This document shows, one piece after another, positions 52,996 to 61,421 of a stretch of 64,000 nt of DNA. Numbering within the stretch: the first letter of the stretch is position 1; each line of letters begins with the position of its first letter. The DNA is from Hyphomicrobiaceae bacterium (GTDB lineage Bacteria; Pseudomonadota; Alphaproteobacteria; Rhizobiales; Hyphomicrobiaceae): the NCBI GenBank assembly GCA_020638055.1, contig JACKJH010000004.1, positions 1 through 64,000 on the forward strand, read 5' to 3'. Below the pieces are notes generated by a model, which worked only from the letters and a program-made list of their open reading frames with translations, was not told the DNA's origin and made no database searches. The translations under genes and the position numbers were made by a program.

Positions 52996-53014
52996 CAATG
53001 GAATCATTCCAATG
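52996..53014 (-). promoter_or_regulatory. Palindrome upstream of the iron-binding protein gene
   Basis: TGGAATCATTCCA is a perfect 13-base palindrome (52999-53011), extended on both sides with one symmetric mismatch. It lies 130 bases upstream of the gene. It is a candidate operator; no consensus for Fur, Irr or RirA is clearly met, so the regulator is open. The remaining 300 bases before the next gene show nothing else. Confidence 0.35.
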
Positions 53015-53208
53015 TAGGCGCGTCGTTGGTGTGTGACGTAGAGATCTGCACGGGAAATGCAAACATTTTTTGACGATCCGCGGAGCATAATGTCCAGGGC
53101 GCAGGCAGACGTCTTGCGACCGCGTGTCGCGCAGGTTTTGTACCTTTCTTAGAGCGGTTCAAACCTGGATAGATCCGTTCTAATTTTCTTAATTGCCGCC
53201 TTGAGCGT

Positions 53209-54267
53209 TTAAGCGACGGACTGGAGAATTTGCGTGGCAGCACCGTCTTTTTCAAAACCCTGAACCAGAAACCTGCCACTTTTGGCGTCGGCAATCATCA
53301 CCAGGCGCGTGGTTGGATTCAGGATTGGCTCTTTGAGCCAGGAGAGCTTTTGGTCAAAGCTGGTTGGCACGCCAGACATCCGGCAGGCGCGGCCGGCGCT
53401 GTCGTTGCCTCGTGCATGCCCGGTCCATCCGATCGTTTGCCAATGATTGGCTGCAACCTGGGAGCCGGTGATGACTCTAGCGGTGGTTTCCCGCCGTTCG
53501 ATGACGCAGGTTTCGTCGGGCTTAATTCCGGCAAGCGAAAATATCGCCGGCGTGCTGATCGGCGTGTTGGCGATCATCTCCCTTGCTTGGCGAAAATTCT
53601 CTGCGCGCTCGAAAACGGTTCGCAACAAGTGTGCGGGCGTGCCATGAGGCATGTTCCAAACGCGCCGGCGGTTGGCAGCCCAATCAATGTAGTAATATCC
53701 GAGCGCCTTTCGCATTGGGGCCTGGTTTAGTGCGGCTGCAAAGCGACCTGGAGCCACCGCCTGCAGGACGCCGGTATATCCGGGCCATGTCATTGTTAGA
53801 AACGGTCCAACACGCCCGGCAACCCGCGCGGCCAGTACGTTTTCGCCCAGCCCGTCGGTGCGCCAATCCAACACTCGGACCAGCCTTGCAGAGGAGCCAT
53901 CGGGTGAGGGTGCGACACGGCACGTGCAGCCCCACTCGTAATTGACGGAGAGAAAATATGCTCCTGGCCGTCCTAGCTTGCTGGCAATGCGATCAATTTC
54001 GGGCAGATGGGAGTTGTTCCAGCGCTGCAACCAACGCCGCGAAACACGATCGAGCGACGCCAGCGCGCGGCGCGGTACGATGGTGGTGGCTTGGTCGAGC
54101 AGACGGTTGGCCCGGTCGAATTCGCGCTCCAGTGTCTCCATTGGAAAGTCCGGGCCGACTTCCAGCAGCGGGATTGAAGGCAAATCTGGGTGGAGGGGCA
54201 ACGGCGATGGTGTTGCCGCGGACGCTTTATAGGCCGGTTGTAAGGAATTGGTGGACGTTTGCGGCAT
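53209..54267 (-). CDS. Ntn-type hydrolase of the acid ceramidase / NAAA-like group
   Basis: A 352-residue protein. The region after residue 110 has EWGCTCRVAP, a candidate nucleophile Cys114 or Cys116, followed by RVLDWRTDGLGENVLAARV, WPGYTGVLQAVAPGRFAAALNQAP and the late motif SQVAANHW, resembling the acid ceramidase / N-acylethanolamine amidase Ntn fold. In such enzymes the cysteine becomes N-terminal by self-cleavage; here roughly 113 residues would be released. No signal peptide is visible. The reaction (amide hydrolysis of an N-acyl compound) is an inference from fold. Confidence 0.6.
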   Translation of the reverse strand: MPQTSTNSLQPAYKASAATPSPLPLHPDLPSIPLLEVGPDFPMETLEREFDRANRLLDQATTIVPRRALASLDRVSRRWLQRWNNSHLPEIDRIASKLGRPGAYFLSVNYEWGCTCRVAPSPDGSSARLVRVLDWRTDGLGENVLAARVAGRVGPFLTMTWPGYTGVLQAVAPGRFAAALNQAPMRKALGYYYIDWAANRRRVWNMPHGTPAHLLRTVFERAENFRQAREMIANTPISTPAIFSLAGIKPDETCVIERRETTARVITGSQVAANHWQTIGWTGHARGNDSAGRACRMSGVPTSFDQKLSWLKEPILNPTTRLVMIADAKSGRFLVQGFEKDGAATQILQSVA

Positions 54268-54611
54268 GGGCTCATTCTATCAGAGGATTATAGACGCGAT
54301 AAATCGCATCGTCCCGTTTTCGGGGTTTGGCACCAATTCTCAGTCGGTTAGTCCATATAGTGTGCAGGAGGGCTTAACCAAAACTCCTCGATCCACCAGA
54401 TCGCCAGGTTGAGCGTTGACAATCCGGGGTGAAGAGAACATAAAGCGGGCCAACGTGTTCGGTGCCGCCGAACGCGCTTAATGCGCTGCCCGAGGCTCTC
54501 CTGCGACTGTTTATGGTCGTGATAGGCTCGAAAGTCCCCTCTGCAACCGACCTGATCGGATTGGCAAACGAGGGGCGCCACAGGGCGCGGCCAACGGAAA
54601 GGGCAATAGCC
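54268..54611. other. Leader region of rplU
   Basis: 344 bases between the Ntn-type gene and rplU. It must carry the ribosomal-protein promoter. The plus-strand reading frame of rplU is open upstream to 54462 but has no start or family match there. I recognise no known leader structure. Confidence 0.4.
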
Positions 54612-54926
54612 ATGTATGCTGTCATCAAGACAGGCGGCAAGCAATATCGTGTCGCCATGGACGACGTTATCTCCATCGAGAAGCTCGAAGGTGACGCCGG
54701 TTCCTCTATCGAATTTGAAGACGTTCTTATGGTCGGCGAAGGTGCCTCGGTGAAGGTCGGTGCGCCAACGGTTTCAGGCGCCAAAGTTGTCGCGGAACTT
54801 GTCGAACAAACTCGCGGTCCCAAGGTTATCGCCTTCAAAAAGCGCCGCCGTCAGAACTCACGTCGGAAGCGTGGGCACCGGCAGGACCTGACAAAAATCC
54901 GCATTACGTCCATTGTTGGCGCCTGA
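54612..54926 (+). CDS. rplU: 50S ribosomal protein L21
   Basis: 104-residue L21: MYAVIKTGGKQYRV at the start, the family's VGAPTVSGAKVVAELV, and a basic end (KKRRRQNSRRKRGHRQ). ATG at 54612 is fixed by the conserved N-terminus. It forms the usual rplU-rpmA pair. Confidence 0.98.
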   Translation: MYAVIKTGGKQYRVAMDDVISIEKLEGDAGSSIEFEDVLMVGEGASVKVGAPTVSGAKVVAELVEQTRGPKVIAFKKRRRQNSRRKRGHRQDLTKIRITSIVGA

Positions 54927-55020
54927 AGGCAGCCGGCAGGTTTAATAGTCCAGCGCGTTGTCCAGGCGGAATTAAAACTCGGTTCGCCTCAACGTGCTCC
55001 AGGATCAAGGAACTCAACAC

Positions 55021-55293
55021 ATGGCACACAAAAAGGCTGGTGGCTCATCGCGCAACGGACGTGACTCCAACCCGCAAATGCTTGGCGTCAAGCGCTACGG
55101 CGGCGAGCACGTCATTCCGGGCAACATTCTGGTACGTCAGCGCGGCACAAGGGTGCATCCCGGCGATAACGTCGGCATGGGCTCCGATCATACGATTTTC
55201 GCAAAGGTCGAGGGCGCTGTGGAGTTTCGCACACGTCGCAATGGTCGCGTGTTCGTTTCGGTTCGCCCGCCGGTTGCCGAGGCTGCCGAGTAG
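55021..55293 (+). CDS. rpmA: 50S ribosomal protein L27
   Basis: 90 residues starting MAHKKAGGSSRNGRDSN, the conserved L27 N-terminus, followed by LGVKRYGGEHVIPGNILVRQRG. ATG at 55021. Lies 94 bases after rplU, in the standard arrangement. Confidence 0.98.
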   Translation: MAHKKAGGSSRNGRDSNPQMLGVKRYGGEHVIPGNILVRQRGTRVHPGDNVGMGSDHTIFAKVEGAVEFRTRRNGRVFVSVRPPVAEAAE

Positions 55294-55348
55294 ATCATGA
55301 CGTGGCCTGCCCGTTATGTGCGGGCGGCCTATATTGTGAAAAATATGC

Positions 55349-55375
55349 CTGGGGAGACGTCGCCGTCTCCCCTTC
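55349..55375 (+). terminator. Probable terminator of rpmA
   Basis: GGGGAGACG / CGTCTCCCC with a four-base loop, about 55 bases after rpmA and followed by TTCGTGTTCTC, a weak T-run. It sits upstream of the acetyltransferase start. Confidence 0.55.
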
Positions 55376-55398
55376 GTGTTCTCGGGGGCGGGCTGTTG

Positions 55399-55986
55399 GT
55401 GCAGATCTCTCGGCTGCTTAAACGGAAACCTGTAGCATCGGGCGGTGTCATCACCACTGCGCGGCTGGTTTTGCGTCCGCTGGATGAGAGCGATGTTGGG
55501 GAGATCGCGCGGTTGGCGGGTGACTTGGACGTTGCTTCGATGACAGCCCGCATTCCTTATCCTTATACAGAGAACGATGCACGCCAATGGCTTGATGGGT
55601 TGGAAGACGGCGAGTTCGTGCGAGCCATTACAGCAACCGGAAGCAACGATCTACTTGGTATTACCGGCTATGTTCCTTCACGTGATGAGCGCAGTGCCGA
55701 GATTGGATATTGGCTTGGCAAGCCTTATTGGGGCCGTGGTTACGCGACCGAAGCCGCTGGAGCGCTGGTTGATTATTGCTTTTCAGTTGTTGGCTTTGAA
55801 GGGCTCACCTGTTGCCATTTCTCAGACAACGCTGGTTCGGCGCGGGTCATCGAAAAGCTGGGGTTCACGCGAAAAGGTAGCTGCCAGTACTGGTGCGAGG
55901 CGCGGCGCCGCAAAGCCGATGCGGTTTATTACGAACTCATGCGACCGAAGCGGAGCAGGCGGCTATTTGGCGGCGTGAAAAGCTAG
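55399..55986 (+). CDS. GNAT acetyltransferase, RimJ/RimL type
   Basis: Acetyl-CoA dependent N-acetyltransferase. After a short basic N-terminus it has TTARLVLRPLDESDVGEI, the opening of RimJ-type GNATs, then AEIGYWLGKPYWGRGYATEAA, the acetyl-CoA pyrophosphate loop, and NAGSARVIEKLGF. The start is put at GTG 55399; the frame is open to 55297, across the rpmA terminator, so a later start is more likely. 195 residues. The substrate is not known. It lies in the rplU-rpmA-obgE cluster, as in other alphaproteobacteria. Confidence 0.85.
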   Translation: MQISRLLKRKPVASGGVITTARLVLRPLDESDVGEIARLAGDLDVASMTARIPYPYTENDARQWLDGLEDGEFVRAITATGSNDLLGITGYVPSRDERSAEIGYWLGKPYWGRGYATEAAGALVDYCFSVVGFEGLTCCHFSDNAGSARVIEKLGFTRKGSCQYWCEARRRKADAVYYELMRPKRSRRLFGGVKS

Positions 55987-56149
55987 TGTAGCGTCGCGCC
56001 TTAGTTGATCGATGTTGCGGCACGCTGGGTATCAACTAAGGCGCGATAAACGCCACACTAAGCCAATGATTTTGCTAGTGGCCTTCATGTCGCGCCAAAA
56101 TTGTATGCGGTTGCGGCTATGTTTCAATTTTGGCGCGACAGGCCACTAG
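55983..56149 (-). repeat. 167-bp composite palindromic element, copy 2 (inverted)
   Basis: B palindrome at 55983-56061, the linker GCCAATGATTTTG, and A palindrome at 56075-56149: the exact reverse of the copy at 17047-17213, the same length to the base and nearly the same sequence. Its left end CTAG overlaps the stop codon region of the acetyltransferase gene. Confidence 0.88.
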
Positions 56150-56154
56150 GGTCG

Positions 56155-56245
56155 TTACCCGATGGAATCGGATCGGCACTCTAACTTTTTGGTTTGGTCG
56201 CATTTTCTGCGACGAACCGGTATCCACTTCGTCGGATACTCTAGG
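56155..56245 (+). repeat. REP-like unit, shortened
   Basis: Hairpin 1 has lost its left arm (starts TTACCCGATGGAATCGGATCGG) and hairpin 2 its last bases (CGGATACTCTAG). It abuts the composite element and lies upstream of obgE. Confidence 0.85.
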
Positions 56246-56340
56246 GTTGGACCGTGCCAGCTCCACATTAATTCACGCGGCGGTGCCCAGCCCGGTATTC
56301 GAACATTGCTTACCCGTGAGGCCTTTGAGGCGCGATTTCC

Positions 56341-57381
56341 ATGAAATTCCTGGACCAGGCGAAAATCTATATCAAGGCGGGCAACGGAGGCCACGGTAGC
56401 GTCAGCTTCCGGCGTGAGAAGTTTATCGAGTTCGGCGGGCCTGATGGTGGCGATGGTGGCCGGGGGGGTGATGTCATCGCCGAATGCGTGCAAAACCTCA
56501 ACACTCTTATCGATTATCGCTACCAGCAGCATTTCAAGGCCAAGAGCGGCACGCCCGGTATGGGCAAGAACCGGTCCGGACCGAATGGTGCCGATGTCGT
56601 TATCAAAGTCCCCCCGGGCACCGAGATCTATGCTGAAGACAACGAAACGCTTCTGGCCGACCTGCAGGAGCCAGGACAGCGTGTGACACTGGCCAAGGGA
56701 GGCAACGGCGGCTTCGGCAACGCGCATTTCAAGTCGTCCACCAACCAGGCGCCACGTCACGCCAATCCGGGATTGCCGGGCGAGGAATTGACGATCTGGC
56801 TGCGGCTGAAACTTATTGCCGATGCCGGGCTGGTGGGATTACCCAATGCCGGCAAGTCAACGTTCCTTGCTACTGTCACGGCGGCGAAGCCCAAGATTGC
56901 AGACTATCCATTCACCACGTTGCATCCCAACCTGGGTGTGGTTCGCGCCGGCGAGCTGGATTTTGTGTTGGCCGACATTCCCGGTCTCATAGAAGGTGCG
57001 CATGACGGTGCTGGTCTGGGTACCCGTTTTCTTGGGCATGTTGAGCGTTGCCGTGTGCTTCTTCATCTTGTCGATGGAACGGGCGAGGACGTCGCAGACG
57101 CCTATTACACCGTTCGTGCCGAACTGGATGCTTATGGTCAGGGTCTGGAGGATAAGGTGGAGATCGTGGCGCTTGCCAAGATTGATGCCCTGGATGATGA
57201 AACACGTTCGCTAAAGGCCGCCGAACTTGCCGAGGCCAGCGGAAGCGAGCCGCTCTTGTTGTCAGCGGTTTCCGGTGAAGGCGTCGACAGTGCTCTATTT
57301 GCACTTGCACGTGTGATAGAGCGCGTCGAGAGCGAGCAAGCAACCGACGATCAGACACCAGCAGAACCCTGGCAACCGTGA
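56341..57381 (+). CDS. obgE: Obg GTPase
   Basis: Essential ribosome-associated GTPase. The glycine-rich Obg domain occupies about residues 1-158 (KIYIKAGNGGHGSVSFRREK, GGRGGDV, GKGGNGGFGNAHFKSSTNQ). The G domain begins near 160 with GLPNAGKST (P-loop), DYPFTTLHPNLGVV (switch I) and DIPGLIEGAHDGAGLG (switch II), then LAKIDALD. 346 residues, lacking the long C-terminal domain of some homologues. ATG at 56341 is fixed by MKFLDQAKIY. Overlaps the next gene by a few bases. Confidence 0.97.
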   Translation: MKFLDQAKIYIKAGNGGHGSVSFRREKFIEFGGPDGGDGGRGGDVIAECVQNLNTLIDYRYQQHFKAKSGTPGMGKNRSGPNGADVVIKVPPGTEIYAEDNETLLADLQEPGQRVTLAKGGNGGFGNAHFKSSTNQAPRHANPGLPGEELTIWLRLKLIADAGLVGLPNAGKSTFLATVTAAKPKIADYPFTTLHPNLGVVRAGELDFVLADIPGLIEGAHDGAGLGTRFLGHVERCRVLLHLVDGTGEDVADAYYTVRAELDAYGQGLEDKVEIVALAKIDALDDETRSLKAAELAEASGSEPLLLSAVSGEGVDSALFALARVIERVESEQATDDQTPAEPWQP

Positions 57382-57881
57382 TGCGTCAGCAGAGATCCAT
57401 CAGGCATGAAGCAGCTAGCGACGCAGCAGCCATACGCACGTTGCTGACCCGCTCGTTTCCAACATCGGCAGAAGCTGACCTCGTCGACAAGTTGCGCGGC
57501 GATGGCGATTTGATGTTGGCGCTGGTGGCTGAGGATGCAGGAGAGGTCGTGGGATATACGGCCTTTTCGGTGATGAACGCGCCGTTCGTCGCCGTTGGGC
57601 TGGCGCCTGTCGCGGTGGATGTCGATAACCGCCGCAAGGGTATTGCTACGGCGATGATTTTGACAGGCCTCGGTGAACTGCGGGCAATCGGCGTGGAGGC
57701 TGCCTTTGTGCTTGGTGAACCGGCGTATTATACGCGTTTTGGTTTTGATGCGGCTGCAGCGTCCGGGTTTCAGTCACCCTATGCCGGACCATATTTCATG
57801 GTGGCAGCGTTGAGGGCATCGCGACTTCCTGTATCAACCGGTCCTGTTGCTTATGCCGCTGCGTTCGCTGACCTGAGTTAA
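57378..57881 (+). CDS. GNAT acetyltransferase (YhbS-like)
   Basis: Predicted N-acetyltransferase: RHEAASDAAAIRTLLTRSF at the N-terminus, then GLAPVAVDVDNRRKGIATAMI, the acetyl-CoA loop, and LGEPAYYTRFGFDAA, characteristic of YhbS-type GNATs. 167 residues. GTG 57378 overlaps the obgE stop (or ATG 57381 shares its last base), so translation is coupled to obgE. Its target is unknown. Confidence 0.88.
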   Translation: MMRQQRSIRHEAASDAAAIRTLLTRSFPTSAEADLVDKLRGDGDLMLALVAEDAGEVVGYTAFSVMNAPFVAVGLAPVAVDVDNRRKGIATAMILTGLGELRAIGVEAAFVLGEPAYYTRFGFDAAAASGFQSPYAGPYFMVAALRASRLPVSTGPVAYAAAFADLS

Positions 57882-57913
57882 AGTGCCAGAGATATGAAAG
57901 GCCATTGTCACAA

Positions 57914-58318
57914 ATGCCCGATGTCCGTTCGATATGTGCGATTGGTATGCGTGGCCAACTTGGCCTCAACGGCTGGTTGCCGTGGGAGGGGGACAAGCGT
58001 CCTGAATTTCGCGCCGACGTTGAGCGCTTCTTTATGAAGACCAAGGGACACGTGTTGATTGCCGGCCCCAAGACAATCGGCGCGGTGCCTGAGTGGGCGT
58101 TTGCCGATCGCACGATTGATGTCATCCGCTCTCACGAAAAACCAGAAGACGTGCTGGCACGCTACAAAGGGCGGCGCGTGTTTGTGGGGGGCGGGCCGCC
58201 GGTGTGGGATGTTTATGCCTCCTTCATCCATCATTGGGACATCACGCGCCTGCCTTACGATGGCCCGGCAGACCGCTGGTTCGATCCGAAATGGCTCGTT
58301 GGAAATGGTCAGGCTTGA
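57914..58318 (+). CDS. Short dihydrofolate reductase-like protein
   Basis: Resembles DHFR: MRGQLGLNGWLPWEGD with the substrate-loop tryptophan, FRADVERFFMKTKGHVLIAGPKTI with the cofactor-binding region, and RVFVGGGPPVWDVY with the GGxxxY motif. At 135 residues it is about 25-30 shorter than normal DHFR, mainly in the middle and at the C-terminus. The conserved catalytic acid region is present only roughly. It could be a degenerate or divergent DHFR; a genuine folA elsewhere seems likely. ATG at 57914. No thyA nearby. Confidence 0.65.
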   Translation: MPDVRSICAIGMRGQLGLNGWLPWEGDKRPEFRADVERFFMKTKGHVLIAGPKTIGAVPEWAFADRTIDVIRSHEKPEDVLARYKGRRVFVGGGPPVWDVYASFIHHWDITRLPYDGPADRWFDPKWLVGNGQA

Positions 58319-58433
58319 GCATTATGGCTGCCACGGTGATGGTGTTTTGCCGGGGTGTTTAATTCGCTGCACAGTGCGGCCAATATGCCGCTATCTTATT
58401 TCTATTAACTATGATGATGATCTGGCTGCCCGC

Positions 58434-58535
58434 TCTAGAGCGCATTCCGATCCGACGGAATCGGATCGGCGCTCTAGTTTCTTGCTTGGTCGCATTTTCT
58501 TCGACGAACCGGTGTCCACTTCGTTGGAAAATGCT
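58434..58535 (+). repeat. REP-like two-hairpin unit
   Basis: Full unit: CTAGAGCGCATTCCGATCC ... and GCATTTTCTTCGACGAACC with the last stem changed to CTTCGTTGGAAAATGC. It lies between the DHFR-like gene and the secreted tandem-domain gene. Confidence 0.9.
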
Positions 58536-58605
58536 TGCGTTGGGTGAGAGTGTGGGCGCGCTCGGCCGGAAGTTTGCCGGCGGCAATTCCATGGAGGAAA
58601 TACAT

Positions 58606-59427
58606 ATGTTGAAGCGTTCCGTGTTCTGGGCGGGCGTGGTCGCTGTGCTCGGCGCCAGCGTTGTTGCAAGCGTGGCGGAGGCTCGTCCGCGCGTTTCTGA
58701 TGATGGCTGGGAAGATCTGGGTTGTGTTCGCGTCGGTCGCAGAACTGACCGCGACGTAATTTCAGTTGGACGCCGCGAAGGTTCGTTCAAGGCCATCAAG
58801 CTGCGGGCTGAAGGCAACGATATCGAAGTTCGGGACCTGAAGGTAATCTACGGCAATGGCCAGCCGGACGATATTCAAGTGCGATCTGTGATGCGGGAGA
58901 ATTCGCAAACCCGGGCCATTGATCTTAAGGGACGCGATCGCTTCATCAAGGAGATCGTGATCGTTTCCAAGAAAGATCGTGATGGCCGTGGTTTTGGGAA
59001 ACGTGGGCCGGGCAAACTGTGCGCATATGGTTTGCAGGATCGCGACAACCGCCGTGATGGCCGCAGGGGCGATGACCGCCGTGGAGATGGTCCGCGTGGT
59101 GGTGGCAAGTGGGTGGAACTGGGCTGTCAAAAGGTCGGCTTCCTGGTTGATCGCGACGCCATCAGGGTCGGGCGCAGGGAAGGCCGCTTCCGGGCGATCC
59201 GGCTGGATGTTTCCAACAACGATGTTTTCATAAATGACCTTCGTGTCATCTATGCAAATGGTGCACCAGACGACATTCGTGTGCGCGAGGAGATCAGGCA
59301 AGGGCGTTCGACGCGGCCACTCGATCTTAAAGGGCGGGATCGTGCGATTGATCGCATCGAGATGATCTACCGTTCCAGGCCGAGCTTTAAAGGTACAGCA
59401 CGCGTGTGCGTCTACGGTCTCGATTAG
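58606..59427 (+). CDS. Secreted protein with two tandem DUF2541-like domains
   Basis: 273 residues. Signal peptide of about 25 residues (ending VAEA). Two similar domains follow: copy 1 (about 30-140) and copy 2 (about 170-273), each with the order WxxLGCxxVG, DRDxIxVGRREGxFxAI, NDxxxxDLxVIYxNGxPDDIxVR, LKGRDRxI. Between them is an Arg/Asp/Gly-rich linker (about 145-168). It looks like an internal duplication of a DUF2541-type fold (family name by recollection, not searched). Starts at 58606, where GGAGG lies 11 bases before the ATG. Function unknown. Confidence 0.75.
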   Translation: MLKRSVFWAGVVAVLGASVVASVAEARPRVSDDGWEDLGCVRVGRRTDRDVISVGRREGSFKAIKLRAEGNDIEVRDLKVIYGNGQPDDIQVRSVMRENSQTRAIDLKGRDRFIKEIVIVSKKDRDGRGFGKRGPGKLCAYGLQDRDNRRDGRRGDDRRGDGPRGGGKWVELGCQKVGFLVDRDAIRVGRREGRFRAIRLDVSNNDVFINDLRVIYANGAPDDIRVREEIRQGRSTRPLDLKGRDRAIDRIEMIYRSRPSFKGTARVCVYGLD

Positions 59428-59454
59428 ATTCGAAAAGTGATTACGAATTTGATT

Positions 59455-59495
59455 GGCGGCGTCCGGTTTGACTGGGCGCCGTCATTTTCATTTGC
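59455..59495 (+). terminator. Probable terminator after the DUF2541-like gene
   Basis: GGCGGCGTCC and GGGCGCCGTC form a ten-pair stem including wobble pairs, followed by ATTTTCATTT. Thirty bases after the stop codon. Confidence 0.5.
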
Positions 59496-59541
59496 CACTG
59501 AGGTCAGCAAGGCTGATTGGAGATTATTTGCTGGCGCTGAC

Positions 59542-59648
59542 CTAGATCGCGTTCACTTTTCATGGAATCACGAACGCGATCTATTTTCTTTTATTTTGAG
59601 CATGTTCTTCATGCCGAACCGCGTACACTTCGGCTGAACATGCTCTAG
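59542..59648 (+). repeat. Two-hairpin repeat, GAGCATGTTC family (copy 2)
   Basis: Near-identical to 278-383 (differences such as TTCATGGAATC for TTCACGGAATC). Ends 14 bases before the stop codon of the minus-strand gene at 59663. Confidence 0.85.
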
Positions 59649-59662
59649 CGCGAGGGAAACGA

Positions 59663-60124
59663 TTACCAAAGCCTGCCAAGTCCGGGTTGAAGCATTGCAC
59701 CATAGGGTGAGGGGGCAAATTGCGAATAGGTCGGTAGACCTGTCCAAGGGGTTCCCCAGGCGCTGCTGGCTGGCCATCCACCCAAACTCGATCGTTGAGG
59801 GTTTTGCCAGGGGGAAGCCACCCCGTAACCGTACCCGGGAATGCCAGCGGTTGGGGGCGCTAATCCCGAGCCTGGATAAATGAAACCTGGAAACCCGTTA
59901 TTGAAGCCTGGATAGCCGCCGTAACCGGCAACAGGATAATTGACAAATGGGCCACTCCAGGGGCCACCAAAGCCTCCTGGAGAGAAGAAACTGATGCGGG
60001 GCCCACCGCCAATTGAGAATGAAAAGCAAAAGAACGCCTTGGCAGGTTGGGCTGTTGTGGTAACCCCCATCAGGGCCAGTGCGAGAAGAATAGCTGAGCC
60101 GTTGAGGCGAGATTTCAGCGACAT
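59663..60124 (-). CDS. Exported Gly/Pro/Tyr-rich protein, unknown
   Basis: 153 residues. Signal peptide (about 1-30, ending PAKA) and a mature part low in charge and rich in Gly, Pro, Phe and Tyr (GYGGYPGFNNGFPGFIYPG), probably unstructured and surface-exposed. ATG at 60124 (MSLKSRLNG) is preferred to 60151. No family recognised. Confidence 0.65.
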   Translation of the reverse strand: MSLKSRLNGSAILLALALMGVTTTAQPAKAFFCFSFSIGGGPRISFFSPGGFGGPWSGPFVNYPVAGYGGYPGFNNGFPGFIYPGSGLAPPTAGIPGYGYGVASPWQNPQRSSLGGWPASSAWGTPWTGLPTYSQFAPSPYGAMLQPGLGRLW

Positions 60125-60261
60125 GGAATGCGGGCTCGCGTTTGAAAACAAGGCACAGCCAGTGTCGCGCGTTGGTGAACCGGCGTCCAGTTCAGACTGA
60201 ATTTATCCCTTCCGTCCGGCAAACAGCCGGATGGAAGGTTTGCGCACGGTGCCTCAGTCTC

Positions 60262-61119
60262 TCAGTCCCTAAGAAGCTCGTTAATCGATGTCTTGGAGCG
60301 GGTTTTTTCATCGACACGCTTGACGATCACGGCACAGTAAAGCCCAGGCCCCTGTGCGCCGTCGGGCAACGGCTTGCCTGGCATCGTGCCAGATACAACT
60401 ACGGAGTAGGGCGGCACGTGGCCGAAGAATTTCTCACCCGTTGCCCGGTCAATGATGGTGGTGGAGGCGCCGATGTAGACGCCCATCGAAAGCACCGAGC
60501 CCTGGCCAACGCGAACGCCTTCGGCCACTTCGGCGCGTGCACCGATGAAGCAGTTGTCCTCAATAACCACGGGGCCTGCTTGCAATGGCTCCAGCACGCC
60601 GCCGATGCCAGCACCGCCTGAGATGTGGCAGTGCTTTCCAATTTGCGCGCAACTGCCGACAGTTGCCCATGTGTCGACCATGGTGCCGGAATCGACATAG
60701 GCGCCGAGGTTAACGAATGACGGCATCAGAACCACGCCCGGTGCGATATAGGCGGAGTGGCGGACGATGGCGCCCGGCACGGCACGAAACCCGGCATCCT
60801 TGAATTTCTCGGCGTTCCAGTCACCGTATTTCAAGGGCACCTTGTCGTAGCCGTGGACGCGGCTGGCGAATGTTCCGCTCTTCTGGAAGGGGATGATGTC
60901 ATTGTCGTTGAGGCGGAATGACAGGAGCACTGCCTTCTTCAGCCACTGGTTGACGATCCAATCGTCGCCTTGCTTTTCAGCGACCCGTGCCTGGCCTGAA
61001 TCAAGCAATTCCAATGCCTGGGTGACGGCTTCGCGCACCTCGCCCTTGGTTGCAGTGTTGATCGTGTCGCGCGCTTCGAATGCGGCATCTATGGTTTTGT
61101 GCAGGTCGGCGTGCGACAT
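60262..61119 (-). CDS. dapD: Tetrahydrodipicolinate N-succinyltransferase
   Basis: Trimeric left-handed beta-helix enzyme of the succinylase branch of diaminopimelate synthesis. Hexapeptide-repeat region about residues 100-230 (GAIVRHSAYIAPGVVLMPSF, GSGTMVDTWATVGSCAQIG, GGVLEPLQAGPVVIEDNC) plus the C-terminal TRSKTSINELLRD typical of DapD. 285 residues. It belongs to the same pathway as dapE, 20 kb away. GGAGCC lies before the ATG. Confidence 0.97.
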   Translation of the reverse strand: MSHADLHKTIDAAFEARDTINTATKGEVREAVTQALELLDSGQARVAEKQGDDWIVNQWLKKAVLLSFRLNDNDIIPFQKSGTFASRVHGYDKVPLKYGDWNAEKFKDAGFRAVPGAIVRHSAYIAPGVVLMPSFVNLGAYVDSGTMVDTWATVGSCAQIGKHCHISGGAGIGGVLEPLQAGPVVIEDNCFIGARAEVAEGVRVGQGSVLSMGVYIGASTTIIDRATGEKFFGHVPPYSVVVSGTMPGKPLPDGAQGPGLYCAVIVKRVDEKTRSKTSINELLRD

Positions 61120-61200
61120 GGGCGGCAGGCTCCTTGAAAAATTTCATAATTCATACGTCCGGCCGAGGTTTTGGAGCCTTGGACCGATGGTGTCAATCAA

Positions 61201-61258
61201 AGCCGGTCGGCCGCGCCAGCGCGATGACGGCCATACCATCGTGAGAAAGGCGGGCTAG
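61201..61258 (-). repeat. CCCGCCTTTCTCACGA element (copy 4, reverse)
   Basis: Read on the minus strand TAGCCCGCCTTTCTCACGATGG, GCCGTCATCGCGCTGGCGCGG. It runs at its right end into the REP-like hairpin (61259-61318). Confidence 0.7.
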
Positions 61259-61318
61259 TTTCTTGTTTGGTCGCATTTTCTACGACGAACCGGTGTCCAC
61301 TTCGTCGGAAAATGCGGT
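61259..61318 (+). repeat. REP-like spacer and hairpin 2
   Basis: TTTCTTGTTTGGTCGC then GCATTTTCTACGACGAACC...TTCGTCGGAAAATGC. Hairpin 1 is replaced by the CCCGCC element, as at 24768-24903: the same junction of the two families occurs twice. Confidence 0.8.
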
Positions 61319-61421
61319 AGCCGGATGTTGGCTTTGGCGATCCAGGAACCGTCGACCGGCTAAAAGGGGCGTCCGATTTCTGGCAATGATCTGGCGGAAA
61401 TCGGATTGTCGGCAGGGTGAG

